64,000 nucleotides of DNA from Clostridia bacterium (GTDB lineage Bacteria; Bacillota; Clostridia; UBA1381): positions 434,001-498,000 of the forward strand of contig JAGASE010000001.1 in the NCBI GenBank assembly GCA_017621875.1, written 5' to 3'. How positions within the stretch are numbered: the stretch's first letter is position 1; each line of letters opens with the position of its first letter. The notes beneath the pieces were generated by a model, which was not told the DNA's origin, made no database searches, and saw only the letters and a program-made list of their open reading frames with translations. Below, one piece after another: positions 15,527 through 24,930 of this stretch. Position numbers and translations under genes: made by a program.

Positions 15527-15886
15527 ATGGAGTATTTTAAGGCATTTGTTGTGGGCGGACTGATTTGCGTTGTCGGGCAGATTCTGATTGACAAAACCAA
15601 GCTGACGCCTGCGAGAATTTTGGTGACCTTCGTGGTGCTGGGTGTTGTGCTGCAGCTTTTTGGGCTTTATCAGCCGTTGGTGGATTTTGCAAAGGCGGGT
15701 GCGACCGTTCCGCTTACCGGCTTTGGATATAATCTTTGCAAGGGCATGGAAAAGGCTGTTAGCGAAAACGGATTCATGGGCATTTTCACCGGAGCGTTTA
15801 CGGCAGGAGCGGCAGGACTTTGTGCCGCCGTTGTATTCGGATTTTTGGCGGCTGTGATTTTTAAGCCTAAGCCGAAAAGTCAGTGA
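15527..15886 (+). CDS. spoVAE: Stage V sporulation protein AE
   Basis: A 119-residue membrane protein with about three to four spans (AFVVGGLICVVGQILID, LVTFVVLGVVLQLFGLY, and a C-terminal AAGLCAAVVFGFLAAVIF). This is the SpoVAEb-type subunit of the dipicolinate channel complex. It has AGGAGG in the 9-base gap after spoVAD and ends in a basic tail. A terminator follows at 15898. Confidence 0.93.
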   Translation: MEYFKAFVVGGLICVVGQILIDKTKLTPARILVTFVVLGVVLQLFGLYQPLVDFAKAGATVPLTGFGYNLCKGMEKAVSENGFMGIFTGAFTAGAAGLCAAVVFGFLAAVIFKPKPKSQ

Positions 15887-15897
15887 TTTATAATCTT

Positions 15898-15918
15898 GGA
15901 CGGTTCGGACCGTCCTTT
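15898..15918 (+). terminator. Terminator after spoVAE
   Basis: GGACGGT-TCGG-ACCGTCC perfect 7-bp stem followed by TTT. Confidence 0.75.
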
Positions 15919-15984
15919 ATTTTTCAGAAATTCCGTAGCTTATGAGTAAAGAATTAATTTAGTGATAATTTTGGCAGAAAAATT

Positions 15985-16013
15985 TTGACAAATGAGAAAT
16001 TTTATGTTATAAT
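15985..16013 (+). promoter_or_regulatory. Perfect sigma-A promoter of the symporter gene
   Basis: TTGACA (15985-15990), 17-base spacer, TATAAT (16008-16013). Shares TTGACAAAT and GTTATAAT with the promoters at 4087 and 24851. Confidence 0.9.
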
Positions 16014-16062
16014 AAATTATTATTTTTAGAATTTTGGCAGAAATGCCGGGGAAGAGGTTTTT

Positions 16063-17631
16063 ATGGATAGTAGAACAATGCAAATTTTGACCGCTATGAT
16101 TATTTATATGGCGGCGGTAATCGTTATAGGTTTAGCGTTTGCAAAAGCAGCAAATAAAAGCTCCGAAAATTACTTTCTGGGCGGTCGTTCGCTCGGACCT
16201 TGGGTTACAGCTATGAGTGCCGAAGCTTCCGATATGAGCGGATGGCTTTTGATGGGACTCCCCGGAGTAGCGTACTGGTGCGGTCTTGCTGACGCGGCAT
16301 GGACAGCAATAGGTCTTGCTGTCGGTACATATTTAAACTGGCTTATTGTATCAAAGAGACTCAGAAGATATAGTATCAAGGCAGGAAATGCAATAACGCT
16401 TCCTGAATTTTTCTCAAACAGATTCCACGAAAAGAATAAAGTTATTATGACTTTGGCGGCATTGTTTATATTAGTGTTCTTTACAGTTTATACTGCAAGC
16501 TGCTTTGTTACCTGCGGAAAACTGTTTTCAACATTATTCGGACTCCCGTATGTTTCAATGATGATTGTCGGTGCGGTTTTTGTACTTTTATATACAATTC
16601 TCGGCGGATTTTTGGCAGAGAGTGCATCTGATTTTATGCAGGGCATCGTTATGATTATTGCTCTTACAGTGATAGTAATAATAAGCACAACTATGGCAGG
16701 CGGACTTGAAAGCGTAATTGAGAATGCAAGACAAATCCCCGGATTTTTGGACTTTTTCCAAATTGCAGTTCCTAAGACTGCGGAGGTAAACGGTGTAGCA
16801 ACTCAGGTTGTAGAATCGGGAAAAGCGGTTTTTGACGGAGCGGCTCCTTACGGTGTTTTAACTATCTGCTCTATGCTTGCATGGGGACTCGGATATTTCG
16901 GTATGCCACAGGTGCTTCTCAGATTTATGGCAATCAGAAAAGAAGAAGAATTAAAGGCTTCAAGAAGAATTGCTATGGTTTGGGTGGTTATTTCACTTGC
17001 TGTTGCAGTATTTATAGGTATTGTGGGAAGACAGCTTTTCGGAATAGAACATTTGACAAAGACATCGGCAGAAAATATATTTATAACGCTTGCAACAAGT
17101 TCGCTTCCGCCAATTTTGGCAGGATTTGTTATGGCAGGTATTCTGGCAGCTACCATAAGCTCATCGGATTCATATCTGCTTATTGCGGCGTCAGCTTTTG
17201 CTAAAAATATTTTCCACGGTGTATGCAAAAAGGACGCAACAGATAAGCAGGTTATGGCTATTACAAGAATTACCCTTTTGATTATTGCAGCTGTTGCTAT
17301 GATAATGGCAGTTGATGAAAACAGTGTAATATTTACAATCGTATCCTTTGCATGGGCAGGCTTTGGTGCAACCTTCGGTCCTTTGATGCTATTCTCGCTG
17401 TTTTGGAAGAGAACAACCGCAAAAGGTGCTGTTGCAGGTATGGTAACAGGCGGTGCAATGGTATTTGTATGGAAGTACTGCATTGCTCCTATTGGCGGAG
17501 TGTTTGCAATCTATGAGCTTCTTCCGGCATTCATACTGGCATCTTTAGCTATTGTAATTGTCAGCCTTCTTGACAAGAAGCCGTCACAGGAAATTTTGGA
17601 CGAATTTGAAGAGGTTGCAAAATCAAAATAA
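16063..17631 (+). CDS. putP: Sodium/solute symporter, probably sodium/proline (PutP)
   Basis: A 522-residue SSS-family transporter with about 13 membrane spans. The SAEASDMSGWLLMGLPG segment (about residue 53) matches the conserved Na+- and proline-binding TM2 region of PutP, and GRQLFGI and ISSSDSYLLIAASAFAKN are conserved core segments (Na2 site on TM8). It imports proline with sodium, which would suit the Na+ pump operon nearby. Assignment to proline rather than another solute rests on sequence resemblance only. Confidence 0.88.
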   Translation: MDSRTMQILTAMIIYMAAVIVIGLAFAKAANKSSENYFLGGRSLGPWVTAMSAEASDMSGWLLMGLPGVAYWCGLADAAWTAIGLAVGTYLNWLIVSKRLRRYSIKAGNAITLPEFFSNRFHEKNKVIMTLAALFILVFFTVYTASCFVTCGKLFSTLFGLPYVSMMIVGAVFVLLYTILGGFLAESASDFMQGIVMIIALTVIVIISTTMAGGLESVIENARQIPGFLDFFQIAVPKTAEVNGVATQVVESGKAVFDGAAPYGVLTICSMLAWGLGYFGMPQVLLRFMAIRKEEELKASRRIAMVWVVISLAVAVFIGIVGRQLFGIEHLTKTSAENIFITLATSSLPPILAGFVMAGILAATISSSDSYLLIAASAFAKNIFHGVCKKDATDKQVMAITRITLLIIAAVAMIMAVDENSVIFTIVSFAWAGFGATFGPLMLFSLFWKRTTAKGAVAGMVTGGAMVFVWKYCIAPIGGVFAIYELLPAFILASLAIVIVSLLDKKPSQEILDEFEEVAKSK

Positions 17632-17637
17632 AATATA

Positions 17638-17666
17638 TTGAAAAAATGTAAAATATATGATATAAT
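17638..17666 (+). promoter_or_regulatory. Predicted sigma-A promoter of the amino acid ABC operon
   Basis: TTGAAA (17638-17643), 17-base spacer, TATAAT (17661-17666), 34 bases before the substrate-binding protein. Confidence 0.78.
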
Positions 17667-17699
17667 ACCTTTATTATAAAATTATTGGAGGATTTAATT

Positions 17700-18479
17700 A
17701 TGAAGAAATTTGTGAAATTGACAGCTTTTGCAGTAGCTTGTGTAATGGCTTTAGCAGGTCTTGCAGCATGCGGAAACAAGACAGATGACGTAGCAGACGG
17801 CAAGAAATTTGTTATCGCAACAGATAAAGGCTTTAGTCCTTTTGAGTTCCAGGATGCAGAGGGCAATATTGTCGGCATCGATATGGATATTTTGGCAGCA
17901 ATCGCAAAGGACCAGGGTTTTACATACGATCTTCAGTATGTTGGCTGGGACGCAGCTATTGCAGCATGTCAGGCAGGTCAGGCTGACGGTATGATTGCCG
18001 GTGCTTCAATCACCGATGAAAGAAAGGCATCCGGCTGGATTTTCTCAGACGGTTACTATGATGCAACACAGGGTATGGCTGTAGCAAAGGATTCAGATAT
18101 TACAGGCTTTGAGGATTTAAAGGGACAGAAGGTTGCTGTTAAGAATGGTACAATGAGCAACCAGTATGCTGAAAGCATTAAAGATCAGTATGGCTTTGAG
18201 GTTGTAACCTTCTCAACATCACCTGACATGTATCAGGCAGTTTTAGGTGGTCAGGTTCAGGCTTGTCTTGATGATACACCTATTCTTAAGTACAACATCA
18301 AAACAGGCGAGCTTGCAATGAAGTTCGTTGAAGGAACAGAAAATGAGCCTGCACAGTACGGCTTTGCAATCTTTGATGCAAATAATCAGGAGCTTATCGA
18401 CCTTTTCAATGCAGGTCTTGAAAATATCAGAGCTGACGGCACATATGATGAGATTATCGCAACATATCTCGGCGAATAA
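17700..18479 (+). CDS. Amino acid ABC transporter substrate-binding lipoprotein
   Basis: A 259-residue family 3 solute-binding protein. The lipobox LAGLAAC places the lipidated Cys at residue 24. GFSPFEFQDAEGNIVGIDMDI is the typical first ligand-contact region and GADGMIAGASITDERK-like (QADGMIAGASITDERKASG) the hinge-adjacent one. Its ligand is a polar amino acid, possibly glutamine, cystine or arginine; not decidable here. ATG 17700 follows TTGGAGGA. It heads a three-gene operon. Confidence 0.93.
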   Translation: MKKFVKLTAFAVACVMALAGLAACGNKTDDVADGKKFVIATDKGFSPFEFQDAEGNIVGIDMDILAAIAKDQGFTYDLQYVGWDAAIAACQAGQADGMIAGASITDERKASGWIFSDGYYDATQGMAVAKDSDITGFEDLKGQKVAVKNGTMSNQYAESIKDQYGFEVVTFSTSPDMYQAVLGGQVQACLDDTPILKYNIKTGELAMKFVEGTENEPAQYGFAIFDANNQELIDLFNAGLENIRADGTYDEIIATYLGE

Positions 18480-18504
18480 TTATAGTTAAAACGCAATTAA
18501 CTGT

Positions 18505-18530
18505 AAGGGCATTGGATTTCCGATGCCCTT
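18505..18530 (+). terminator. Intercistronic stem-loop after the binding protein
   Basis: AAGGGCAT (18505-18512) pairs with ATGCCCTT (18523-18530) and is not followed by a T-tract. In ABC operons such hairpins commonly protect or partially terminate the message so that the binding protein exceeds the permease. Confidence 0.65.
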
Positions 18531-18558
18531 GCGGAATGTATAGGAGGCTTTTTGCTCT

Positions 18559-19227
18559 ATGAGCCAAATCATAAACACATACGGTCCGCTTCTGCTTTCC
18601 GCTATGGGACAAACCTTGCTGCTTGCTCTTTTGGGACTGTTTTTCGGATGTATTTTAGGAATAATCTTCGGACTTATGAGTGTTGTGGATAACAAGGTCT
18701 GCAACGCAATTTCACTTGTCTATGTAAATGTTATACGAGGCGTACCGATGATAGTTCTGGCGTTCTTTGTATATCTGGGTATTCCTTACGGTCTTAAAAA
18801 TATCGGTGTTCCGCTGATTTTTTCGGCACTCCAGGCAGGAACAATCTGTCTTGCCGTAAACTGCGGTGCATATATGTCGGAAATTATCCGTGCAGGTATT
18901 CAGGCGATTGACCCCGGTCAGATGGAGGCGGCAAGAAGCTTAGGGCTCACATACTGGAGGTCAATGTTCCGTGTGGTTCTTCCGCAGGCTATTAAAAACA
19001 TGATTCCAAGTATTGTAAATCAGTTTATTATAACCTTAAAGGATACTTCAATTTTGTCAGTTATCGGATTCCCGGAGCTGGTTAACAAGGCACAGAATGT
19101 TATCGCAATCACTTTTAAATCCTTCCAGGTATGGACTGTGGTGGCAGTGATGTATCTGGTTGTCATTCTGGCACTTCAGCAGGTGGCAAATGCGTTGGAA
19201 AGGAGATTGAACCGTGGTCGCAAATAA
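18559..19227 (+). CDS. Amino acid ABC transporter permease
   Basis: A 222-residue His/Glu/Gln-type permease with about five spans and the EAA loop ([24 protein letters not shown], residues 120-143) that contacts the ATPase. [16 protein letters not shown] is the characteristic upstream element. It overlaps the following ATPase start by 14 bases. Confidence 0.94.
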   Translation: MSQIINTYGPLLLSAMGQTLLLALLGLFFGCILGIIFGLMSVVDNKVCNAISLVYVNVIRGVPMIVLAFFVYLGIPYGLKNIGVPLIFSALQAGTICLAVNCGAYMSEIIRAGIQAIDPGQMEAARSLGLTYWRSMFRVVLPQAIKNMIPSIVNQFIITLKDTSILSVIGFPELVNKAQNVIAITFKSFQVWTVVAVMYLVVILALQQVANALERRLNRGRK

Positions 19228-19960
19228 TAGAAATGTAAAAATCCATGTGGCAAATCTTAAAAAAGATTTTGGAAATCTCAAGGTTTTACAGGATATTTCA
19301 ACGGATATTTACGAGGGCGAGGTTGTATGTATAATCGGACCGTCCGGCTCGGGAAAATCAACTTTTTTAAGATGCTTAAACAGGCTTGAAACAATTACAA
19401 GTGGCGAAGTTGTAGTTGACGGCTATCATATTGATGACAAGAAAATAAATATAAATAAGGTTCGCGAAAACATAGGAATGGTTTTTCAGCATTTCAATCT
19501 TTTTGCAAATATGAATGTGCTGCAAAATCTTATGCTTGCTCCCGTTGACCTCAAAAAGGCAACCCGAGAGGAGGCAAAGGCAGAAGCAATGAGACTGCTT
19601 GACAAGGTTGGCTTAACCGATAAGGCAGAGAGCTATCCATCTCAGCTTTCGGGCGGGCAAAAGCAGAGAGTTGCGATTGCAAGAGCTTTGGCAATGAAGC
19701 CTGATATAATGCTGTTTGACGAGCCTACATCTGCACTTGACCCCGAAATGGTAGGCGAGGTGCTGGCGGTTATGAAGGAGCTTGCGAGCGAAGGCATGAC
19801 CATGGTTTGCGTGACGCATGAAATGGGCTTTGCACGCGAGGTTGCAGACCGCGTCATTTTCATTGACGAGGGCGTTATATTGGAGCAGGGAACACCTGAG
19901 GAGGTATTTAAAAATCCTCAGCACCCGAGAACTATTGACTTTTTAAGGAAGGTTTTGTAA
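19214..19960 (+). CDS. Amino acid ABC transporter ATP-binding protein (GlnQ type)
   Basis: A 248-residue ABC ATPase with Walker [10 protein letters not shown] (about residue 42), Q-loop ([15 protein letters not shown]), signature [16 protein letters not shown], Walker [15 protein letters not shown] and switch His ([15 protein letters not shown]). It energises the permease. The start is GTG at 19214, inside the permease gene, with AAGGAG upstream. A terminator follows at 20041. Confidence 0.96.
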   Translation: MVANNRNVKIHVANLKKDFGNLKVLQDISTDIYEGEVVCIIGPSGSGKSTFLRCLNRLETITSGEVVVDGYHIDDKKININKVRENIGMVFQHFNLFANMNVLQNLMLAPVDLKKATREEAKAEAMRLLDKVGLTDKAESYPSQLSGGQKQRVAIARALAMKPDIMLFDEPTSALDPEMVGEVLAVMKELASEGMTMVCVTHEMGFAREVADRVIFIDEGVILEQGTPEEVFKNPQHPRTIDFLRKVL

Positions 19961-20040
19961 GCTCTGTCTGCAGCTTGAGGCAGCTTTGATATTACGGATT
20001 TTGCGGCTTTGGGTTGTGAAATTCGGGATAACAAAAAATT

Positions 20041-20063
20041 AAGGCGGAACTCCGCCTTTTTTG
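20041..20063 (+). terminator. Terminator of the amino acid ABC operon
   Basis: AAGGCGG-AACT-CCGCCTT followed by TTTTG, about 80 bases after the ATPase gene. Nothing else recognisable lies between 19961 and 20040. Confidence 0.8.
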
Positions 20064-20103
20064 TATAAATAGGAAGTTACGCAAGGGTTAAGTATATATT
20101 AAA

Positions 20104-20129
20104 AAGGGACGCCTGCGACACTGTCCCTT
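20104..20129 (+). repeat. Hairpin between the ABC operon and the phosphoesterase
   Basis: AAGGGAC (20104-20110) pairs with GTCCCTT (20123-20129) around a 12-base loop. No T-tract; role unclear. Confidence 0.45.
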
Positions 20130-20168
20130 ACAAATAAAATTTAGGTTTGTTCACAAGAGGAGATTTAT

Positions 20169-20864
20169 ATGGCATTGTATGCAATTTCGGATTTGCATTT
20201 GCCGCTGGGCGTTAATAAACCGATGGATATTTTCGGAAAAAACTGGGAGAATTACGTTGAGCGGCTAAAGGAAAACTGGCAAAGCGTTGTAAAGCGTGAC
20301 GATACGGTAGTGCTGCCGGGAGATTTTTCATGGGCAACGTATATTGAAGAGGCAAAGGCAGACTTTGAGTTTTTAAACAGCTTAAACGGCAGAAAAATTC
20401 TGCTGAAGGGAAATCACGACTACTGGTGGACAACCATGAACAAAATGAAGAAATTTGTTTGTGAAAACGGCTATGAAAACATAGAATTTTTGCAGAATAA
20501 TTCCTTCGAGTATGAGGATATATCAATATGCGGAAGCCGCGGCTGGAATACGCCGACGGGAACGCTTGCAGGCGAGGATAAAAAGATATACGAGCGGGAA
20601 ATCGGACGTATGGAGCTGTCAATAAAGGCAGCACGAAATCCGGAAAATATAATGGTTTTCACTCATTTTCCGCCGGTTTTAAAGGACTACCGCGAAAATG
20701 CTATGGCAGAGCTTTTGGCAAACTATAAGGTTAAGCGTTGCATTTTTGGGCATATCCACTCCGCAGGAACAAGAAATGTATTTGAGGGAAATCTTGACGG
20801 TGTGGAATATACCTTGGTTTCGTGCGATTATCGTGAATTTATGCCTGTTAAAATTGCGGAATAG
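20169..20864 (+). CDS. Calcineurin-like metallophosphoesterase
   Basis: A 231-residue protein with the metallophosphoesterase motifs in order: D-x-H (ISDLHLP), GD (LPGDFSW), GNHD (KGNHDYWW), a histidine in VFTHFPP and GHIHSAG. These bind a di-metal centre. The substrate is unknown. CAAGAGGAGA precedes the ATG. It stands alone between terminators and the tig promoter. Confidence 0.9.
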   Translation: MALYAISDLHLPLGVNKPMDIFGKNWENYVERLKENWQSVVKRDDTVVLPGDFSWATYIEEAKADFEFLNSLNGRKILLKGNHDYWWTTMNKMKKFVCENGYENIEFLQNNSFEYEDISICGSRGWNTPTGTLAGEDKKIYEREIGRMELSIKAARNPENIMVFTHFPPVLKDYRENAMAELLANYKVKRCIFGHIHSAGTRNVFEGNLDGVEYTLVSCDYREFMPVKIAE

Positions 20865-20905
20865 TGTATAAATTTAGTGTTTTTTCATAAATTGATAAAT
20901 TTGTC

Positions 20906-20933
20906 TTGAAATTTTATATTTTTGTGATATAAT
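20906..20933 (+). promoter_or_regulatory. Predicted promoter of tig
   Basis: TTGAAA (20906-20911), 16-base spacer, TATAAT (20928-20933). Initiation near 20940 would leave almost no leader for an ATG at 20949, supporting 20997 as the tig start. Confidence 0.7.
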
Positions 20934-20996
20934 AATAAAGATGTAATAATGGCGTATTATAGCGTCGTACAATTAGATGAGGAGGATTTAAGCACA

Positions 20997-22325
20997 ATGG
21001 CGGTTAAATCAGAACAAGTAGAAAAAAATCTCGTAAAATTAACATTTGAAGTATCTGCAGAAGCATTTGCAGAGGCAATGAACAAGGCTTATGCAAAAAA
21101 TGCAAAGAAATACAGCGTACCGGGCTTCAGAAAGGGTAAGGTACCTCGCAGTGTAATCGAAAAGTATTACACAGAGGCAGTATTCTATGATGACGCAGTA
21201 AATGCAGTTCTTCCTGAGGCATATGAGGCTGCGCTTAAAGAGTCGGGCATTGAGCCTGCAGCACGTCCTGAGATTGACGTTGAAGAAATTAAAAAAGGTC
21301 AGCCTGTTGTATTCACAGCTTTGGTTACAACAAAGCCGGAGGTAATTCTTGGTGAATATATAGGTATAAAGGTTAATAAAATTGAACACAATGTAACTGA
21401 CGAAGATGTTGAGAGCGATATTAAGGCAACTCAGGCTAAGAATGCAAGACTCGTTCCTGTAGACGACAAGCCTGTTGAGAGTGGAAATATCGTAACTATC
21501 GACTTCGCAGGCTCAGTTGACGGTGTTGCATTTGAAGGCGGCACTGCAGAGGGCTATGACCTTGAAATCGGTTCAAATACATTTATTCCGGGCTTTGAGG
21601 AGCAGCTTATCGGCAAAAATATCGGCGAGGACGTTGACGTAAACGTAACCTTCCCTGAAGAATATCATGCACCTGATTTGGCAGGTAAGGCAGCTTTATT
21701 CAAGGTAAAGATTCATGAAATCAAGGTAAGAGAATTACCTGAGCTTGACGATGATTTTGCTGCAGAGGTAAGCGAATTTGAGACTATGGACGAATACAAA
21801 AAGAGCGTTCGTGAAAGACTCGAAAAGCTTGCTGCGGATAAGGTTAAGACCGAAACTGAAAATGCAGTTGTTGAAAAAGCAGTAGAGGCATGCGAGGTTG
21901 AAATTCCTGAGGCTATGATTATTGACCAGACCGAAAGAATGGTACAGGATTTTGCACAGAGATTGCAGTATCAGGGACTTGACATCAAGTCATATATGCA
22001 GTATACCGGAAATACAATCGAGGGCTTTAAGGAAAGCTTTAAGCCGCAGGCAGAAAAGCAGATTAAGACTTCTTTGGTATTGGAGGCTATTGCGAAGGCT
22101 GAGGGTATCGAAATTCTTGATGAAGAAGTTAATGACAGAATTGCCGAGATGGCAAAGCAGTACAATATGGAGCCTGAAAAGCTCAGAGAGCTTATGCAGG
22201 AGGCTGATATTGAAAACCTCAAGGATGAGCTTGCTATGAACAAGGTTGTTGATATGCTTGTAAACAAGGCAAAGATTTCAAAGCCGAGAGGAAGAAAGCC
22301 AAAGGCTGAAACTGCTGAGAAGTAA
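20997..22325 (+). CDS. tig: Trigger factor
   Basis: A 442-residue ribosome-associated chaperone and peptidyl-prolyl isomerase. The N-terminal ribosome-binding domain holds the signature PGFRKGKVPRSVIEKYY (GFRKGK, about residue 40). The FKBP-type domain follows (about residues 150-235: GNIVTIDFAGSVDG...EQLIGKNIGEDVDVNVTFPEEYHAP), then a helical C-terminal domain with a basic tail. GAGGAGG precedes ATG 20997; an upstream in-frame ATG at 20949 lacks a ribosome binding site. First gene of the tig-clpP-clpX cluster. Confidence 0.95.
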   Translation: MAVKSEQVEKNLVKLTFEVSAEAFAEAMNKAYAKNAKKYSVPGFRKGKVPRSVIEKYYTEAVFYDDAVNAVLPEAYEAALKESGIEPAARPEIDVEEIKKGQPVVFTALVTTKPEVILGEYIGIKVNKIEHNVTDEDVESDIKATQAKNARLVPVDDKPVESGNIVTIDFAGSVDGVAFEGGTAEGYDLEIGSNTFIPGFEEQLIGKNIGEDVDVNVTFPEEYHAPDLAGKAALFKVKIHEIKVRELPELDDDFAAEVSEFETMDEYKKSVRERLEKLAADKVKTETENAVVEKAVEACEVEIPEAMIIDQTERMVQDFAQRLQYQGLDIKSYMQYTGNTIEGFKESFKPQAEKQIKTSLVLEAIAKAEGIEILDEEVNDRIAEMAKQYNMEPEKLRELMQEADIENLKDELAMNKVVDMLVNKAKISKPRGRKPKAETAEK

Positions 22326-22380
22326 TTATTTCTTCTGCAAAAATGAGATAAACTCGTTTGGTAAAGAGGGAAGGAGCTTT

Positions 22381-22435
22381 GCACCAAAAGGTGCTTTTAA
22401 TCCGATGATGGTGCATAACGCATTTTGCGTTATGC
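22381..22435 (+). promoter_or_regulatory. Two hairpins between tig and clpP
   Basis: GCACC-AAAA-GGTGC followed by TTTT (22381-22398) resembles a weak terminator after tig. A second perfect 10-bp stem GCATAACGCA-TTT-TGCGTTATGC spans 22413-22435, ending 32 bases before the clpP ATG. Partial termination or message processing between the two genes is likely; no promoter is obvious. Confidence 0.55.
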
Positions 22436-22466
22436 CCTCTCTTTTAGTAAGGAAAGGAATGATATT

Positions 22467-23060
22467 ATGAGTTTAGTACCTGTAGTAGTTGAACAGACAG
22501 GCCGCGGAGAACGCAGCTATGACATTTTTTCAAGACTTTTAGAGGACAGAATAATTTTTCTGGGGGAAGAAGTGACAGATGTTTCGGCAAGTCTTGTCGT
22601 TGCACAAATGTTGTACCTTGAGGGTAAGGACCCCGACAAGGATATTCAGCTTTACATCAACAGCCCGGGAGGATCAATAACCGCAGGTATGGCAATTTAT
22701 GACACAATGCAATACATAAAATGCGATGTGTCAACAATTTGCGTAGGTATGGCAGCAAGTATGGGAGCATTCTTGCTTACGGCAGGAACTCCGGGAAAGC
22801 GTTTTGCACTGCCTAACAGCGAGATTATGATTCATCAGCCGCTGCTTGGCGGACTCCAGGGACAGGCGACCGATATTCAGATTCATGCAGAGCATATTAT
22901 CCGCATAAAGAAACGCCTTAACGAGATTATGGCAGAGCGTTCGGGACAGCCGCTCGACGTTATCATGGCAGACACCGAGAGAGATAACTTTATGACGGCG
23001 GAGGCTGCAAAAAACTACGGTTTGATTGATGAAGTAATCACAACCCGTAATCAGAAATAA
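22467..23060 (+). CDS. clpP: ATP-dependent Clp protease proteolytic subunit
   Basis: A 197-residue serine protease. Catalytic Ser98 is in [11 protein letters not shown] and His123 in MIHQPLLGG, at exactly the positions usual for Clp[16 protein letters not shown] is also conserved. It assembles into the 14-mer chamber that partners ClpX, encoded next. ATG 22467 has AAGGAA upstream; an in-frame ATG at 22425 lies within a hairpin and is rejected. Confidence 0.97.
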   Translation: MSLVPVVVEQTGRGERSYDIFSRLLEDRIIFLGEEVTDVSASLVVAQMLYLEGKDPDKDIQLYINSPGGSITAGMAIYDTMQYIKCDVSTICVGMAASMGAFLLTAGTPGKRFALPNSEIMIHQPLLGGLQGQATDIQIHAEHIIRIKKRLNEIMAERSGQPLDVIMADTERDNFMTAEAAKNYGLIDEVITTRNQK

Positions 23061-23077
23061 AAACGAGGTATCATTTA

Positions 23078-24310
23078 ATGGCAAAAACAGACAATATGAA
23101 TGAGCTGAGATGCTCCTTTTGCGGCAAGGCAGAATCCGAGGTACAGATGCTTCTGTCCGGCCCGGGCGTGTTCATCTGTAATGAGTGCGTAAAGCAGTGC
23201 GACCAGATTATGGCGGGTGATTTCGATACAAAGGATTTCGGACTACAGGACGATTTGCCTAAGCCAAAGGAAATAAAGCAGATTCTTGACGAGTATGTAA
23301 TCGGTCAGGAGGACGCGAAAAAAATCCTTGCAGTAGCAGTGTATAATCACTATAAGCGAATTGCACATCAGCAGTCGAACGATGTTGAGCTGCAGAAAAG
23401 CAATATTCTGATGATTGGACCGACAGGCTCGGGAAAAACCTTTCTTGTGCAGAATCTTGCAAGAATTTTGAACGTTCCTTTTGCTATTTCCGACGCAACA
23501 ACCTTAACCGAGGCCGGATATGTGGGTGAGGACGTTGAAAATATCCTCTTAAAGCTTATTCAGGCAGCGGACTATGACATTGAGGCTGCGGAAAAAGGTA
23601 TAATTTATATTGATGAGATTGATAAAATCGCACGCAAAAGCGAAAATGTTTCAATAACCCGTGATGTAAGCGGCGAAGGCGTTCAGCAGACACTTTTAAA
23701 GGTTTTGGAAGGTACAGTTGCATCTGTTCCTCCGACGGGAGGCAGAAAGCATCCGCATCAGGAATTTATTCAGATTGACACGACAAACATTCTGTTTATA
23801 TGCGGCGGTGCGTTTGACGGTATTGAAAAGATTATTTCAAACCGCGTAGGAAAGAGAAATCTCGGCTTTGGTGCTGAAATTGAAAGCAGGAAGGAAGCGG
23901 ATATTTCCGAGCTTCTTGCACAGATTACGCCGCAGGATTTATTAAAGTTCGGATTGATTCCGGAGTTTATAGGCAGACTTCCGATTGTGGCGAAGCTTTC
24001 AAAGCTGGATAAGGAGACGCTTGTGAAGATACTTACCGAGCCTAAAAATGCTTTGGTTAAGCAGTATCAGGTGCTTTTGGGCATGGACGGCGTTGATTTA
24101 TCCTTTGATGAAGATGCAGTTGAGGCTATTGCTGAAATGGCACTTAAACGTAATACAGGTGCAAGAGGTCTTCGTTCCATTATTGAGGAGACTATGACCG
24201 AAATAATGTTCAATATTCCGTCTGACCCCGATGTGCAGAGATGTATTATCCATAAGGATTGCATAACTGACAATAAGGAGCCGGAGGTAATACGTAAAAA
24301 AATAAGCTGA
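23078..24310 (+). CDS. clpX: ATP-dependent Clp protease ATP-binding subunit ClpX
   Basis: A 410-residue AAA+ unfoldase. The N-terminal zinc-binding domain has Cys pairs ([10 protein letters not shown] and [10 protein letters not shown]). Walker A is GPTGSGKT, Walker [12 protein letters not shown]. The RNLGFGAE segment corresponds to the LGF/IGF loop that docks ClpP. It starts 17 bases after clpP and ends before a terminator. Confidence 0.97.
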   Translation: MAKTDNMNELRCSFCGKAESEVQMLLSGPGVFICNECVKQCDQIMAGDFDTKDFGLQDDLPKPKEIKQILDEYVIGQEDAKKILAVAVYNHYKRIAHQQSNDVELQKSNILMIGPTGSGKTFLVQNLARILNVPFAISDATTLTEAGYVGEDVENILLKLIQAADYDIEAAEKGIIYIDEIDKIARKSENVSITRDVSGEGVQQTLLKVLEGTVASVPPTGGRKHPHQEFIQIDTTNILFICGGAFDGIEKIISNRVGKRNLGFGAEIESRKEADISELLAQITPQDLLKFGLIPEFIGRLPIVAKLSKLDKETLVKILTEPKNALVKQYQVLLGMDGVDLSFDEDAVEAIAEMALKRNTGARGLRSIIEETMTEIMFNIPSDPDVQRCIIHKDCITDNKEPEVIRKKIS

Positions 24311-24394
24311 ATATTAAGTTGATATTTTATAGCCATTGCAAGTGCAGTGGCTATAATTTACTATTAGCGAATAAAACCGGAAACGTAAAAAGAT

Positions 24395-24426
24395 AAAAGC
24401 ACTGCTTCAGTTTGCAGTGCTTTTTG
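24395..24426 (+). terminator. Terminator after clpX
   Basis: AAAGCACTGC pairs with GCAGTGCTTT, followed by TTTTTG. An imperfect palindrome, TATAGCCA...TGGCTATA, also lies at 24329-24356. Confidence 0.85.
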
Positions 24427-24478
24427 TGTTCCAGCAATGAATTAATCTTGGGCGGTTGCTTAAAAAAGCATGCCGCTT

Positions 24479-24778
24479 TTATGATTTGCTGTTTAATTCA
24501 GAAAATTGAGCAACTATCTTAGAAACCAGCATGGTTTGTTCCTTAGTGAGCTCTGATACATCGATAGTTTTTTTTGTTATAGTGCCGAGTAATTGTTCCA
24601 TTGGTACGCCGAATTCGGCGGATAATTTAACCAATACGTTTAATGATGGTAGCCTATCTTGGTTTTCGTAGGCGGAAATAATGGATTTGTTAACACCAAG
24701 AATTGCCGCCAGCTGTGTTTGTGTGAGCCCCCGCTCCGTGCGTAGTTTTCGGATGTTGTCAGAAAATTGCATTTTCAT
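24479..24778 (-). CDS. XRE-family helix-turn-helix regulator (second copy type)
   Basis: A 99-residue protein with an N-terminal XRE domain (IRKLRTERGLTQTQLAAIL, then NKSIISAYENQDRLPSLNVL). The tail ending in KIVAQFSELN is helical. Like the regulator at 3597, it is transcribed away from a gene with a perfect consensus promoter (24851-24879), so the two loci look architecturally parallel. Target and signal unknown. Confidence 0.9.
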   Translation of the reverse strand: MKMQFSDNIRKLRTERGLTQTQLAAILGVNKSIISAYENQDRLPSLNVLVKLSAEFGVPMEQLLGTITKKTIDVSELTKEQTMLVSKIVAQFSELNSKS

Positions 24779-24850
24779 TCTATCACCGACCTTTATCCTA
24801 TATTATATAATATTAAAGTTTACAAATGGAAGATAATTTTTTGATAAATG

Positions 24851-24879
24851 TTGACAAATAGTGGAATGTGTGTTATAAT
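24851..24879 (+). promoter_or_regulatory. Perfect sigma-A promoter of the second XRE-linked locus
   Basis: TTGACA (24851-24856), 17-base spacer, TATAAT (24874-24879), between the divergent XRE gene and the unknown gene at 24931. Confidence 0.9.
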
Positions 24880-24930
24880 CGATATTGTTCTTTCAAAGTA
24901 GTAAGTATACAGTCTAAGGAGATTTGCTAT

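Noticed and set aside
16848-17483. A 211-codon minus-strand ORF opposite the symporter
   Set aside because: Long only because the sense gene is biased in composition; no ribosome binding site and no recognisable protein features.
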